DNA from: Prorocentrum cordatum
Taxonomy: Eukaryota; Sar; Dinophyceae; Prorocentrales; Prorocentraceae
DNA length: 64,000 bases
Direction: 5' to 3'
NCBI GenBank assembly: GCA_963575745.1
Contig: CAUYUJ010001338.1
Coordinates: 38,421-102,420, forward strand
Within the stretch, counting starts at the first letter, position 1; every line of letters starts with the position of its first letter. The notes under the pieces are model-generated. The model was not told the DNA's origin, made no database searches, and worked only from the letters and a program-made list of their open reading frames with translations. Position numbers and translations under genes: made by a program. Positions 20,870 to 32,174 of this stretch are shown here, one piece after another.

Positions 20870-21960
20870 CAGAGGGCCCCAGTCACGCGCGACAAATCAT
20901 CAGCAGCGTGGGTCTCCCCCATGCAGCGCCGCGGAAGGAGCTTTGCGGTGCCGCGCCCGGCTATGACATGGAGCCGGCGCATCGCGCTGCGCATCAACGA
21001 GACCGAGTTTCTCGATCGCCCCCGGGCACGCGGTGCAAGCCTGCGAGCATGCTGAAGGGTGTGACGTGCTTGATCAGTGGGTACGATTGCAGCAGCGCGC
21101 CCTGCGTCAGAACCCCGCCGACGTTGAAGACATTAGGCCCTACAGCGACCAGAGCCTCGTCAGGGGCCGCAAGGGCTACGCCATGTTCATCGCAGACCTC
21201 TCGAGGCGAGACCTTGTCTTTCTTGGCAAGAGGCGGCTTCATACTGTTGGGGTCTCCCTCGTGCTGACGTTTGACAAAGTGCGGCTCGGGATGATACAGG
21301 ACAGTCGAATGGTGGATTCAAGATTCGCGGATCCTGCTTACACCCAGCTGGCCACTGCTTCGGCGTGGAGTTCCACATAGGTCCGCTCAGACGCCGAGAT
21401 CAAGTCGGCGCAGGCCGACGTGGACAACACTGTCTACCGCGTCGAGTTGGCGCCGGGCATAGGCGAGCATTTCGCCTTGCCGGCGGTGAGCAGGGACTGC
21501 TTGGTCGCGGCTCAGGACTGCCCCGAATTGCCCGATGGGGCCATGATCTCACCGCTCTTGAACGTTTTGCCTATTGGGCGGTCCTGGTCGCATCACTTCT
21601 GCCAACGGTTACTTGAACAATGCGCGCTGGGTGCTGGGCACCCGGTGACATCGCTCACTCGCGACCGCCACGCGGCTCGGGACCTTGAAAAAGTCCCCCT
21701 TGGCATCGGGGCCCACGTGGACAACGTCGCGGCGGTCAGTCAGGATTTTTCCTTTGCCGCCACTGCTTGTGAACAGATTGTTGGCAAGATGGAGAGCGCG
21801 GGTCTCGCCTGCAGGGGCGCGACGCCGCCCATGGATAACCGAGCGTTCACCAGTATGATTTCAGACGAGAGTACTGCTATGACAGCTCCGTGTATATGGA
21901 AGACCAGACTGGCGCCGCTCCGGGTTGCTGACAGAGTTGGTCTACTGGCGACGAGCTCGC
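20870..21960 (+). pseudogene. Reverse transcriptase of element C
   Basis: Frame 3 from 21033: WVRLQQRALRQNPADVEDIR, RGRKGYAMFIADLSRRDLVF, then the fingers as GVSLVLTFDKVRLGMIQDSR and ADPAYTQLATASAW. A TAG at 21378-21380 interrupts. The same frame resumes with motif A as ADVDNTVYRVELAPGIGEHF, the NVLPIGRSWSHHFCQ segment and motif C as AHVDNVAAV (21712-21738). VDN replaces YADD, as in related YR elements. It would have been RNA-directed DNA polymerase; the stop and a degraded motif A make it dead as read. Confidence 0.75.
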
Positions 21961-22009
21961 GCGGCTCATCGGCAATTTCACCCGGCGCGCCCTTCTGCGC
22001 CGCTGCCTG

Positions 22010-22860
22010 CCGAGCACGTTGTTCCACGTTTACACTTCTGCGAGTAAGGCGGGCAGCTCGGAGCGCAGGCTCTGGGGCGAGGTGGAGACGGAGCCCAGGC
22101 AAGCGGCGGCCCTGGCGCCCGTCGCGCTCGCGGACTGCAGGCGCCTCGACGACGCGACCGCGCTGGCCGCGGACGCCTCGGGCGCTGGCCACTTCGACTG
22201 CGGCGGCCTCGGCGTCGCCGAGCTCGAGCGCGACCCGACGGTTGTCCAGCTCGCCATGGCGCAGAGCTAGCTGTGGCGATACGGCGTGGGCACCACCGTT
22301 GCCGCCCGCGCTGCCGCGCTGGGTTTGGCGGCCCCAGGTCTGCCACGCTGCGCGCCCCAGCTCGAGGCGGCGCCGAGCGAGCCACTGGAGGCGCTGGCGG
22401 AGCAGGCAGCTCAGGAGCGGCCGACGCAGGCGGGCGCCAGCCCCCCCGCGGGGGGCCAGCCTGCCGACGCGCTGCACCAGCGACGCGGCACCGCCGACTT
22501 CCTTGCGGCGCCCGAGGAGCTGGTCGGCGACAAGCGCGGCTGGAGGGTGCTGTTCTGCGCGCGGCTCTGGCGGCCCGAGGACATCGTGACTCTAGAGGCG
22601 CGCGCAGCTCTCATGGGCGCCAGGCACCGCCTGCGAGCTGTCGGGCGCGATCATAGGCGCCACCTCGTGCTGATCGATAACCTCGGCCTCGTACTTGCCA
22701 TGGAAGAAGGACCATCAGCGTTAGCCAGCGTCAATCGTCAGCTTCGTCACCTCGCGGCCCTATCGACCTTCTCAGGGTGCATCTTCATCGGGCGCTGGAC
22801 CCCATCAGAGTGGCAGCCAGGGGGCGCGCCGTCGCGAGTAGCTTTGGCTCAAGTGGCAGA
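22010..22860 (+). pseudogene. Connection and RNase H domain of element C
   Basis: Frame 2 gives LWGEVETEPRQAAALAPVAL and the first acidic motif DATALAADASGAGHF. After a TAG at 22268-22270 the domain moves to another frame, with DIVTLEARAALMGARHRL (Glu), LVLIDNLGLVLAMEEG (Asp) and the closing IGRWTPSEWQPGGAPSR. Domain order and motifs equal element B. Confidence 0.7.
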
Positions 22861-23339
22861 CCCTCGAGCAGATCCACGGCACGCGCACTATTCTGAGACC
22901 CAGAGTCGATGGCAAGCCGCTGAGGCCATGCGGGCCCAAGTTGACGAGGTCTTGCTCAGGGGGCGGGTCAACAGCGCCGCCGCGGGCCTCAGCGGGCTCG
23001 GCGACTTTCTCGCCGACGACCCCCGCCCCGGAGGTGCGGCCTACGTCGTGCATTGGGAGCTTCGCTGCATCGGTGGCACGCCAGAGTCGACGACGGCCCG
23101 AAGTTCGAGTGACTGTACATACCTCTTCATCTTCGTCGAGCAGCAGCTGCAGGTCCATCGACGCTGGGCATGACAGCGGCGGCGAAGCTCGCTGCCCGGC
23201 CGGCTCACCGGCAACGGACCCACGGATTCAAGACCCAGCCGGTGAAGCAGCCGGGGACGACTGTCCTACAGTTCGAGAAGGTGGACCACCACGCCAGGCG
23301 GAACTTCCAGCGCGAGTGGGGCGAGTTCCGCCAGTGGCG

Positions 23340-24214
23340 CCAGTGAACCCTCGGACCGTAGAGCAGGTGAACACCATGATGCCCCTGTGCCTCGATGCGC
23401 TGTTCTTCGCGGGCAAAATCACGACCGCGCCGACAAGCTGCACGCAGCCGCGCGCTACTTCCTGCCGAACGCGGGAGTCGACAACCGCGGCAAGATGGAG
23501 GCCGCGCTGGCGGCCATGAAGGGCTACCGGCGACTCGGCCACGGGCGGACGTGTGCCCTCTGGCCAAAGCGGCTGGTCTTTGCGGCGGTGGGGCTCGCCC
23601 GCAACTGGGACTGGCGCGACATGGCCACCGCGCTGTGCTTGAGCTGGGGCGCCTAATTGCGCCTCCCCAGCGAGCTGCTGCAGCTGACAGGAGCCTCGCT
23701 GGTGCCGCCCACCTGCGTGAGAGGGCAAGCCCTGCCAGCTGCCGGCACACGGGCTCTGCTGCTGCACCCAGAGGAACAGCCGCTGCGGAGCGCGGCCCTG
23801 ACGGCCAGCACGTCGACTGCCATCGGCAGCCAGCTCCAGCGCATGAAGGGCCAGGCCGGCCGCGACGGGCGGGCGCGGAAGCTGTCCTCGCACGAGTTCG
23901 GGAGGCAGCTCCGCGCGCTGTTCCGCGCCCTCGGCCACGACGAGGCCCACCCCTACCAGGCGCGCTACGGGGCAGCCGGCTGCGACGCGGCCGAGGGCGA
24001 GCGCGGCCTGGCCGACATCCAGTTCAGGCTGCGCCATGCCGCGGACCAGCCCAGCAAGCGGCACGCAAAGCACGCCAGGTACTTGGCGGAGCTGACCGCA
24101 GTCCCAGCGCCCATCCTCATCTACGGGCGCCAGGTGGAGCTGCGGCTGGCAGAGGTGATCGCGGGGCGGCGCAAACCAGGGCCACCCGCAACATCGACGG
24201 CGACGGCGCCGTGA
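23340..24214 (+). pseudogene. Tyrosine recombinase of element C
   Basis: Frame 2 reads YFLPNAGVDNRGKMEAALAA, the LWPKRLVFAAVGLARNWDW segment and a TAA at 23654-23656, then LRLPSELLQLTGASLVPP and LLLHPEEQPLRS. The catalytic end is EAHPYQARYGAAGCDAA (a degraded PYQLRHGGAS), followed by a basic helix and KHARYLAELTAV carrying the presumptive nucleophilic Tyr. One nonsense codon and active-site changes suggest inactivity. Confidence 0.7.
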
Positions 24215-24239
24215 TCAACGAGCGGGTCTGGGAGGCGGG

Positions 24240-24809
24240 CGACACAGGTCAGGCATATCAGCGGGTCTCTCATTTAGTTCTGCTTCGCAAGTGCCGGCGG
24301 ACCCTTCGAGATGCTCTCCGCCGCGGCAGGCGCTGCGGGCAAGTTCTCCTGGATATATTCTCGGGGGCCCGCAGCGCATGCAAGGAGCTCGAAAAAGAAG
24401 GGGACCTGGGGCGCCGCATATCTCGACGTCATCGACGACGAGGCCTTCGATCTGACGAGCCCCGCCCTCATCCGCATCATTAAGGGCTGGATCTCGAGTC
24501 GGGTGGTCCGAGGTGTTTTCCTGCCCCCCCCCCCCCCCCCCCTGCTCGACCTGGTCAAACGCACCCAACGGGCTTTATCGGGACATCGCCTCGATCTGTG
24601 GGAGAAACGAGCTCGACGACAAAGCGAAGCATCGCGCCTCGATCGGGAGCATTACGCTCAAGCACAGCCAAGCCATCGTCATGTCGTGCCGTAAGTATTC
24701 GGCCCCGGTCGTCTTAGAGAACCCGCTGGCCTCGCCGATGTGGAAGGAGCCCGTCCAGGAGAGCCTCGTCGAGCATAGGAGATATGTGGCCGCTGTAAGT
24801 GACTATTAA
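24240..24809 (+). pseudogene. Methyltransferase-like remnant of element C
   Basis: Motif I VLLDIFSGARSACKELEKEG is in frame 1 (about 24343-24402). The next block, AAYLDVIDDEAFDLTSPALI and IKGWISSRVVRGVFL, is in frame 2. After a run of 19 C (24524-24542) motif IV reads PCSTWSNAPNGLYRD in frame 3, then LKHSQAIVMSCRKYSAPVVL and ENPLASPMWKEP. Motif order matches the intact protein of element B at 16260-17060. The frame break at the C run could be decay or a sequencing-length error. Confidence 0.6.
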
Positions 24810-24830
24810 CTATTGCCAGCACGGCACGTG

Positions 24831-25137
24831 ATGGAGAAAGTCCACCAAGTTCGCAGGTTGGAACGTTCTGGGCGCTCCTCCGGTTCTTGGGAAGGGATGC
24901 TCTGGGAGAAACGGAATTTGTTCGGTGACCGGTTTTGGGCATATCACGCTCCAAGGGAACGCTCCCGGGCGAAAGAAGTGGACACGAATCGTTGTGCCTT
25001 ACCCTAGACAAGTAGTTCGTGCCCTTTGCTAGGTGGATCCCCCGCAGTGCCTCCAGCATAGAGCATGTTAGATGTGTTTCGCTCCGCGTGGCAGGACAGC
25101 ATGTGATGAAGTAAAACGTCAGCTGACAAGTTTACAT
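24831..25137. other. Gene-free stretch after element C
   Basis: Possibly the element's 3' untranslated part; no recognisable terminal repeat or gene. Confidence 0.4.
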
Positions 25138-25258
25138 TGTTTCTGGCCGCGCCCCGTGAACATTTTACTTGGTTTCTGGCCGTCCAGCCTGATAATTTGA
25201 GCCTGAACTGATAATTGTATATGGTTTCTGGCTGGGCCCCGTGATAATTTTCTCTTGG
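25138..25258 (+). repeat. Three-copy GTTTCTGGCCG tandem repeat
   Basis: GTTTCTGGCC..CCCCGTGA.AATTTT appears at 25139, 25173 and 25226 with small changes. Confidence 0.6.
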
Positions 25259-25268
25259 CCCTGGTCGT

Positions 25269-25269
<1 letters not shown>

Positions 25270-25305
<36 letters not shown>

Positions 25306-25420
25306 CATACATATGCATATTCATATATATATATATATGCACAATTACAACAAATATATGATAACATTATAGTAGATGTATATATGTGTATACATATACA
25401 TATATATATATATATATAGT
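25270..25420. repeat. (TA)n/(CATA)n microsatellite
   Basis: (TA)n at 25270-25300 and 25324-25338, CATA units between, then (TA)n to 25418. Not coding. Confidence 0.9.
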
Positions 25421-25579
25421 ATGCAGGTCTCTGTCGGCTGCCAGGTATCCAGTCTGGGTAACGGAGACCTCGCCGGCGAGAAATTCGATCGGTCCGAACA
25501 GGCCTTTCGACGGTGTGCGGTCAAGCCTGCGCTGTCAGATAAACGCTCTGGCCAGTGAAAAGGCACCGGGCGGGGAGCA

Positions 25580-25677
25580 TCCTTCTCCTCCTCCTTTTCC
25601 TCCTCCTCCTCCTCCCCCCCTCCTCCTCTTCCTCCCCCTCCTCCTCCTCCTCCTCCTCATCCTCCTCCTCCTCCCCC

Positions 25678-25708
<31 letters not shown>

Positions 25709-25709
25709 G
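25580..25709 (+). repeat. (TCC)n then (CAT)n, 5' flank of LINE E
   Basis: TCC units to about 25676, then 11 CAT units (25677-25709). The (CAT)n edge directly abuts the LINE; a matching (ATC)n lies at its 3' end (32178-32215). Confidence 0.85.
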
Positions 25710-25941
25710 AGGCCGCCGCCCGCTCAGGCCTTTCGGAGACTCAGCGGCCTCCAGCCAGAGCCCTCTTCGCCGAGCCCAGAGGCGGAGGGCCACACAAGGC
25801 ATCCACCCCGTTCTCAGTGCCGCGATGTCTCGAGGCGCGTGCTCCAGCGTGCGGGCACCTCGCGCCTGATGGAGGACACTGAGAAGCAGCTGTGCCACGG
25901 TCGCCACAACTACGAGCAGCAGACGACGCTCCCCCCACCCC

Positions 25942-26380
25942 GTGCAGGAGACGCTACGCGACTACTACAGGATGCACTGGACAGCGTGCTCCAAGAAGCT
26001 GGACCCGCCACCTCTCATCACGATCCCGAACAACCAGCCTCACCTCATCGAGACCCACGCCCTCTCGACCAATATCGCGAAGTTCACGAACCCAGACAGC
26101 CTCGCGTTCTACGCCACTTTCGTGATGATGGGGAACCCAGCCACGTACCACATGAAGCTCCTGACGGGCCAGCACTCAACGGAGCATTTCAAGCACATCA
26201 TGAAGCTAGAGTTCGCCGACTTGAATTACACGATCTACGCGAATCCAGAGGCTCTCTTCCCCCTCGTCTATTTCGCGACTCCGCTCAAGATGAATCTCTG
26301 GCAGAACATCGCGAATTTCGACCTGCTTCCGACTCCAGCGCCCCTACGGGCCCCGTGCCCCACGCCCACCCACAACCACC
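25942..26380 (+). CDS. N-terminal ORF of LINE E, function unknown
   Basis: Frame 1 from 25942 reads as an ordinary globular protein (QETLRDYYRMHWTACSKKLD, HLIETHALSTNIAKFTNPDS, YATFVMMGNPATYHMKLLTG, FKHIMKLEFADLNYTIYANP) up to a Pro-rich hinge near 26370. No known domain was recognised. It precedes the endonuclease, so it may be ORF1 or the N-terminus of the polyprotein. The start is uncertain: upstream sequence has mixed frames, and one open frame begins with an ATG formed by the microsatellite edge at 25707. Confidence 0.55.
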
Positions 26381-26458
26381 TAGCGCTCCTGCCAACTCAC
26401 CACGCCCGCCACGCACCCCGCACGACCCACCCACGGATGGCGATCCCGACACACGACC

Positions 26459-27290
26459 ACCACAGGCTTCGCCCAAGCCGATCACCATCTTGGGTTGGAA
26501 CCCCTTCTCGCTCAAGGGCGAACCAGGCCGACTCGACCTCATCTCCGACACGTGCCGCAGCTACCAGGCCATACTCTGTGTCGGCACTAAGATACGACAA
26601 CGCACTCCCGACACACCTCACCACGTGGACGAATCCCTGCATCATCACTGGGTCCACTTCGGATGGGGCCGCGGCACCCACACTAACAGCTCTGCGGGCT
26701 GCAGCATAGCTCTTGCCAAGCGCCACTTCCGACGCAGCGACATTGTCAAGATCCTCCACCCACCGACACCCGACCTCCGCGGACGAGCTGGAGCAGTTGA
26801 AGTACACAGAGGACCACTACGCCTGCGCTTCGTCACTGCCTACTTCCCACCACGCCCAACGGACCTGGACAACATCGAGCTTGGCGCCATGGATGTCAAC
26901 GACTCTGGTCCTGGGTGCTCACCGCCGTGCACGACGCCCCGTCCCGTGTCACGCCGATCCTCTTCACGGACCTCAACCAGGGACTGGGCCGCCGAGCGCG
27001 GCAGCCTTTTACAGACACTTCCATCGGCCCACACCAGGGAGGCGACGAGACGGAGTTCGGCAGGTACGTCCACGACCAGATGCTCCGCTACGAACTCACG
27101 GCCTACAACACGCACGCGGACGTCGGCTACACGTACTATGGGCCCAAACGATCCCGCTCGCGCATCGACTACTTCATTGGCCCCGACAACGTCACCGAAA
27201 TCATCAAGTATATCCGCCTCAACTGGAAGATCCACAGTATCCTACGGTGCCTCCACCACGTCCCCGACCACATCCCAATGGCCATGCAGC
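26459..27290 (+). pseudogene. AP-like endonuclease (EEP) domain of LINE E, one frameshift
   Basis: Frame 3: PKPITILGWNPFSLKGEPGR, ISDTCRSYQAILCVGTKIR, HHHWVHFGWGRGTHTNSSAG, GAVEVHRGPLRLRFVTAYF. Near 26910 the domain passes to frame 2: VTPILFTDLNQGLG (the GDxN block), SRSRIDYFIGPD and LHHVPDHIPMAMQL (catalytic D-H). This family nicks the target for target-primed reverse transcription. The usual catalytic Glu (QET) is replaced in CVGTKIR, so activity is doubtful unless that is a variant of this clade. Confidence 0.7.
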
Positions 27291-30200
27291 TCAAGGTCCC
27301 TGTCAGCAGCGGCTCTCCACTCCAGCACCACATACCTTGGGACTGGGGCCTCCTCGCAGCGGGGCTTCAAGTTGGACACCAGCGTGCCACCTTCATTCAG
27401 GACGTCGCCACCACCATCGAGTCCCACCGCGAAGCCTTTCGTGTCATAAAAATGGACCAATTCCCTACCAGACACAACGCATTGCTGGCCCACATCATCC
27501 GCGAGTGCAGCCGCAAGTACTACACCAAGGAGGGCCAACAACCACACTGGTACCAGCAGGCACGCCAAGACCGCTTGGACCTCCTCAAGCGCCGAGCACA
27601 CCACAGAGCGCGACGCCTCCCCTTCAACAGCACCATCCTACGCGACATTCAACATCAATTACGAGCCCATCAACGATGGATGGATTACTGGTGGAAGGCG
27701 AGTCTGGACCAGGACATACGAGACGCATGGGCATCACGTGACCTCTCTCGCGTGGCTCACCTCACCTATTTACGCGCGGGCCGCCGCACTGGACCACGAC
27801 GACGCTCATACCTTGCGCTGCCGTCTACGCGCCCCACAGCCGCTGAGTACACCGCCGCCCTTGGCGAACTGGCTATCAACGGAGGCATGACGGCTATCCC
27901 CGCCTACGTCAGCATGTACATCGACGACCCCACCACCATCCCGCGCATGCTCGAGCGCGCCAACGACTTGGCACTGGTGGGGGGGTTTACTGGTGCACCC
28001 GACACTGCCGACGTCGAGGCCGCCGCCGAGGAGCTAGAGCACATCCAGAAGCGTCTGTGGCGAGAGAAGCGCCGCAGATACAACCCGCCCTGGGCATGGC
28101 CACTCGAGATCACCATCATGCTACTCAACCCGCAGTACTTGACTCGACCAGGCCTCCAGCAAGTAGGACTGGGGCACACCGACGCCGACTACCAACACGC
28201 CGACCCACTCGCCCACCACATCAGCCACCCGAGCAAGCGCAGACTCCAGCTCGACCACGCCCACTGCGACACCATCATCCAGACCTTCGTCAACCTACTT
28301 GCCCAAGTCCATCGATGTGGATCCCTACCAGCTCAAGCCGTGACCAGTCATGCAGTTGCGATCGGCAAGAAAGGCAAGAGCCCCACTGGCAACGCCATCA
28401 CCGACATCCACACCAGCGTTCGTTTGCTTCATTGTTTTGATCATTTTTGGCGTCTCTATCTCCGTGTCGGATTAGTCCAATATGGTGCGCCCTACGCACC
28501 ACCATCATGGGCCTACGGCGGCATCTACTCTCGCCGACGTGAGTCTCTCATGTTGATTGCCAAGTTGCTGATTTGGAAGTTACGCGCCGCCCGCCTTTCC
28601 TTCATTGCGAAGTCTTATGATATGAGGAACGCCTTCGCCACGGGCGACCACCAGAGGCTCCTCGCCGCTCACACTGTTCGGTGCACGGACGAGCATTTTC
28701 ATCCCCTCCTTGAGCAGCACCGAGCCGAAGCGGTAGTTTACCTCCAGGCATCCGACACTAGCCTTGCCCTTCGGCCAGGAACAGGAGGAAGGATGGGAGA
28801 TTCGAATGAACCAGAGCTTTTCATGGAAAGTTTTTATCCTTTGGTGTCCAGGTGGAATGAGGAGATGGCCGAGGTTCAAGGAAACCCGTTTCAAGTTGTC
28901 TGCCCTTTTACTTCTGTGCAGTTCGATGCGAACCTGGGCGCGTTCATAGATGACCTCTTTAAGATTCTGCTGGTGCCCGACGGCACCACGCTCCAGGCCC
29001 TTCAGCTAGATAAGATCGACAACAATTCGCTCTCGGAGGCCCTGAACTTAGGCGGGTACGCTCAGAATATAGGTAAGCAGGACACCCTCGTATCTCTTGG
29101 AACTCATGGGGCCACCAAAGACGCAGAACGTCACATATCTGGGAATGCTGTTCAGGATCTTATCCATCTTGGGGGATATGTCCACGTCTCAAACAACAAC
29201 AGACGTGAACTCGAAGCTAGGCTCCAGTCGTCCAATGTTGGATGGACGCGTTTGGGTAACTATTGGTTCTCAGGAGGTCCTTGGAAGGCAAAGCGACTTT
29301 CTTTCCTCTCGAACGTTGCGGGGCGTCTCTGGTCGGGCCTGGAGAGCTATGTACTTCGTCCTCGGGAATTTCATCGTCTAGATAGTTCGCTCGCACGCAA
29401 ACTTAGAGCTATGATGCAAGGCAAGGCACACACCGTCGATGACCAGAACACCCACCACTCCCTCACCACTCAGCAGGTGTTTAAGGAGTGGCAGATTGCA
29501 CCGTCGGCCATCGAACTTCTCGTGCGCAGGCTCAGCTGGTGGCAGAGTATCATCCGCGACCCGACCCACCATGGCCAGTTTCTCGCTCTCTTTTTTGGAC
29601 GATGTCGGTTCGAGCAGCAGGCGGCCACAAGCAACCGCCCTGTCAGTGCGGCCACCCTCAGTGAGCAGGGTATCATCGCTGGCGGCTCGAGCATTCACCC
29701 GTGGGCACAGCAGCTCGCGGACGATCTTCTTTGCCTGGCTACACACCCAATAGGCGAGAGCTTTCAGGAGGTGTGGCAACCGACCGTGGTCAAAACATTG
29801 TGGGAAGACGAACACGTTCGAGAGACCTTTCTGTATTGCGACGTTCGAGCACTACGGGCCTCCTACTGGACCTCCCAATGGCCCCCCCCCCCCCCAGGAC
29901 ACATCATCCTCAACGACTCCCTCCCCTCCGCGAATGCGCTCGCCGAGACCGATAGCGATGACGAAATCAACAAACCGTTCGAGTGCACGATCGAGCATTG
30001 TGGTAAGCGCTTCAACACGTTGAAACAGCTCGTCACGCATCAAACTAAATCGAGGGGAGTGGGACATGGCATGCCGTCTATCTTAACTACATTACAGGTG
30101 GATAACAGATGCCTCGTATGCAGCACAACATTCCCCAACAGAGACCATGCAGTACGACACTTAAGGCGGGCCTGGCATGCGGGTCGATGCATACCTGAAC

Positions 30201-30659
30201 TTACTCACCATGTTTATCCCTGGGTTCCAGCCACATGTACTACATGCACCACATGCCCTCTTCGTGAATATGATCTAGATCCCGCATCTCATCATGAATA
30301 CCAGGCCCCCGAACAGCTACGGAGACACCTTCTCTCTCACCTCCCGCCGTCGCCATCGGGTTCCTTGCTCAAACCAGTCTTCAGGACGGAGCTCCGCTCG
30401 ACTAGATCGAGCCCAGTGTTGCGAGTTTCCCGCCATCCACAGCACCCGCGGCCGCGAGTGATCGAGGACACCGCTGGTGTACGGGCAGGGCTGCGTCGAT
30501 CAGCCGACCTTATCCTGAGGCCAGGGCACCCGCTCGACGTACGCCGACAGCTCCGCAGGGCCTCCCGACGTACAGACACGCCAGTGCCCCCAGCTTGTGA
30601 GCCCGTGAGCAGCGAGGTCAGAGCTTCGACGCCTACACTCCCGCCGCTTCCTGAACAGC
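26915..30659 (+). CDS. Main polyprotein ORF of LINE E: endonuclease end, RT, zinc fingers
   Basis: An open frame-2 reading continuous from 26915. After the endonuclease end comes a basic linker (RQDRLDLLKRRAHHRARRLP) and the RT: VTSHAVAIGKKGKSPTGNA, motif A KSYDMRNAFATGD (D at 28619), GTGGRMGDSNEPEL and motif C ANLGAFIDDLFKILL. FIDD replaces YADD, keeping the two Asp. The thumb contains GNYWFSGGPWKAKRLSFLSN. Zinc fingers follow at about 29975-30340: CTIEHCGKRFNTLKQLVTH, CLVCSTTFPNRDHAVRHLRR and a Cys cluster (CTTCTTC) with RRHLLSH. The tail from 30340 is Arg/Pro-rich. The ORF stays open to 31498, but beyond 30660 frame 3 is the better protein. Confidence 0.8.
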
Positions 30660-31622
30660 ATGACGGCAGCCGCAGCCACCAGCGAGGAACGAGCAGCAGG
30701 CGCGGCGACGGCGCCGCCCGCGGGGAAGGGCCCTCCGCCGACGCCAGCCAAGGCGTCTCGGGCGCCCTGGCGTATCCCCCTGGACTCCCCAGCGGGCTCC
30801 AAGGGATCTGGCAGCGCCTCCAAGCCAGGGGAGCCACCGCAGGCCAAGGCGCGCCTGCGATCGCCTCCAGCGCGGCAGCCGCTAGCGGGCCATCGCTCGA
30901 AGTCCCCGCGCCCCCCAGCGGCCGCGGACGAGGACGAGGGCGAGGCCGCAGCCGCGGGCGCGCAGGGCCTGCGCAGGAAGCGCAGGGGCGGCCGCAGGGC
31001 CAGGCGCGGCGCGCACAACGACAAGGTCTGGAGCAGCAAGGACAAGAACCTTCTGAGTCTCTTGCGATCCACGCTGAAGCTGCTGCTCCAGACCACCCAC
31101 AAGACCAGACTCAACAGCAGCATCGGCATCGACACGTACACGATGAGCAGCAAGCACCCCGTCATCGACGGGATCACGAACGAGCTCGAGGGCTACAAGC
31201 AGCTCCTCGATCAGCTTCGCAGGAGCGGAGAAGCCGCCGACAAGGCCAGGCTCAAGGAGATCGGCTCTCCCGCCCCAGCGCTGGGCCTCGCAGCCCTCGA
31301 GAGCCTCCAGAAATGCGACATCGGGGGCTCGCTCAAGGCAGAGATCGCCACGTACCTCGAGAAAGTACAGCCGTTGGACCCAGACGCGGAGGTGGAAATC
31401 TCCAAGGACGATCTGCAGACCGCCATCAGCTTCACACGGCTCGAGAGTTGTTTCGACACGGACAAAATGAAGCTCATCATCGGGGCCCCAACCTGTGAGG
31501 GGCGCCTCATCATTCAGAAGGCGCTGGCCTCAGAGGGATCGGTTCAGGACCACCGCGGAGTGGCGCCAGCAGGATGGCTCGAGGAAGAAGTGGCTCATTG
31601 GTTGGAGACTCTCGAGCAGTAG
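30660..31622 (+). CDS. C-terminal ORF of LINE E, +1 overlapping frame
   Basis: 320 residues from ATG 30660 in frame 3: an Ala/Pro/Lys/Arg-rich low-complexity half with RRKRRGGRRARRGAHNDKV, then a folded-looking half (LLSLLRSTLKLLLQTTHKTR, GITNELEGYKQLLDQLRRSG, DPDAEVEISKDDLQTAISFT). Copy A has a counterpart at 2377-3234 in the same relative frame. The basic half suggests RNA or DNA binding. It might be made by +1 frameshifting, reinitiation or as a separate ORF. Confidence 0.6.
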   Translation: MTAAAATSEERAAGAATAPPAGKGPPPTPAKASRAPWRIPLDSPAGSKGSGSASKPGEPPQAKARLRSPPARQPLAGHRSKSPRPPAAADEDEGEAAAAGAQGLRRKRRGGRRARRGAHNDKVWSSKDKNLLSLLRSTLKLLLQTTHKTRLNSSIGIDTYTMSSKHPVIDGITNELEGYKQLLDQLRRSGEAADKARLKEIGSPAPALGLAALESLQKCDIGGSLKAEIATYLEKVQPLDPDAEVEISKDDLQTAISFTRLESCFDTDKMKLIIGAPTCEGRLIIQKALASEGSVQDHRGVAPAGWLEEEVAHWLETLEQ

Positions 31623-32174
31623 CAATTCGTTTCGTCAGGGGTGAATCCCTGCCTGCGTCCAGGAGCGGCGTGACAGTCCACCATATGTGTGCCGCTCCCC
31701 TCACGCCACCAGTTTCTTTAGACACGCCAGCGCCATCTCAAGGCACGCCCTGTTCAGCGCCCATGGCAAGTGCAGCCCAGCCAGTGCTCGTGTCGCCCAG
31801 CCTGCCAGCGCAGGTTGCGCCACTTTCAGACTCTGTGCTTTTCCAACGCCCGCGTGCCACTGACGCTTCGCCAGCACCCGTGCCTGTTTCTTTGCTAGCA
31901 CCAGTTGAAACCCCTTCAGCGCCATCGAGTGCGCCCGACCAGCCGAGTAGCACGTAGGCCCCGTTTGAGTTTGACGCCGAAGATGAGGCGGCACACTTTT
32001 TCTTCTTATAGATGTCTTCCGTCACGAGGCAGCGCAGCGCAGCCCCCCTGTGCCAGCACCCTCGCGACAGCGGCCCAACGAACGGGGCTTCACGAGTTCC
32101 ATGGCACTCTGCGGCGGATCATTCTTTTTATTATTGCAAGCTGGCTCCAGTTTGATTGGTCCTGATGCCGAGTA

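Larger units (their letters stand above)
18602..24830 (+). mobile_element. Tyrosine-recombinase (DIRS-like) retrotransposon C
   Basis: Same module order as element B: membrane-segment ORF1 (18980-20510), RT (20870-21960), RNase H (22010-22860), tyrosine recombinase (23340-24214), methyltransferase-like remnant (24240-24809). More decayed than B, with in-frame stops at 21378 and 23654 and many shifts. Element ends were not found; the 5' limit is set where protein-like sequence starts. It lies wholly inside an OLA1 intron. Confidence 0.8.

Noticed and set aside
22842-22858. GTAGCTTTGGCTCAAG, resembling the 3' half of the dinoflagellate spliced leader (relict SL of a retroposed mRNA)
   Set aside because: It lacks three bases of the leader and lies within the RNase H reading frame of element C (APSRVALAQV), so coding similarity explains it.
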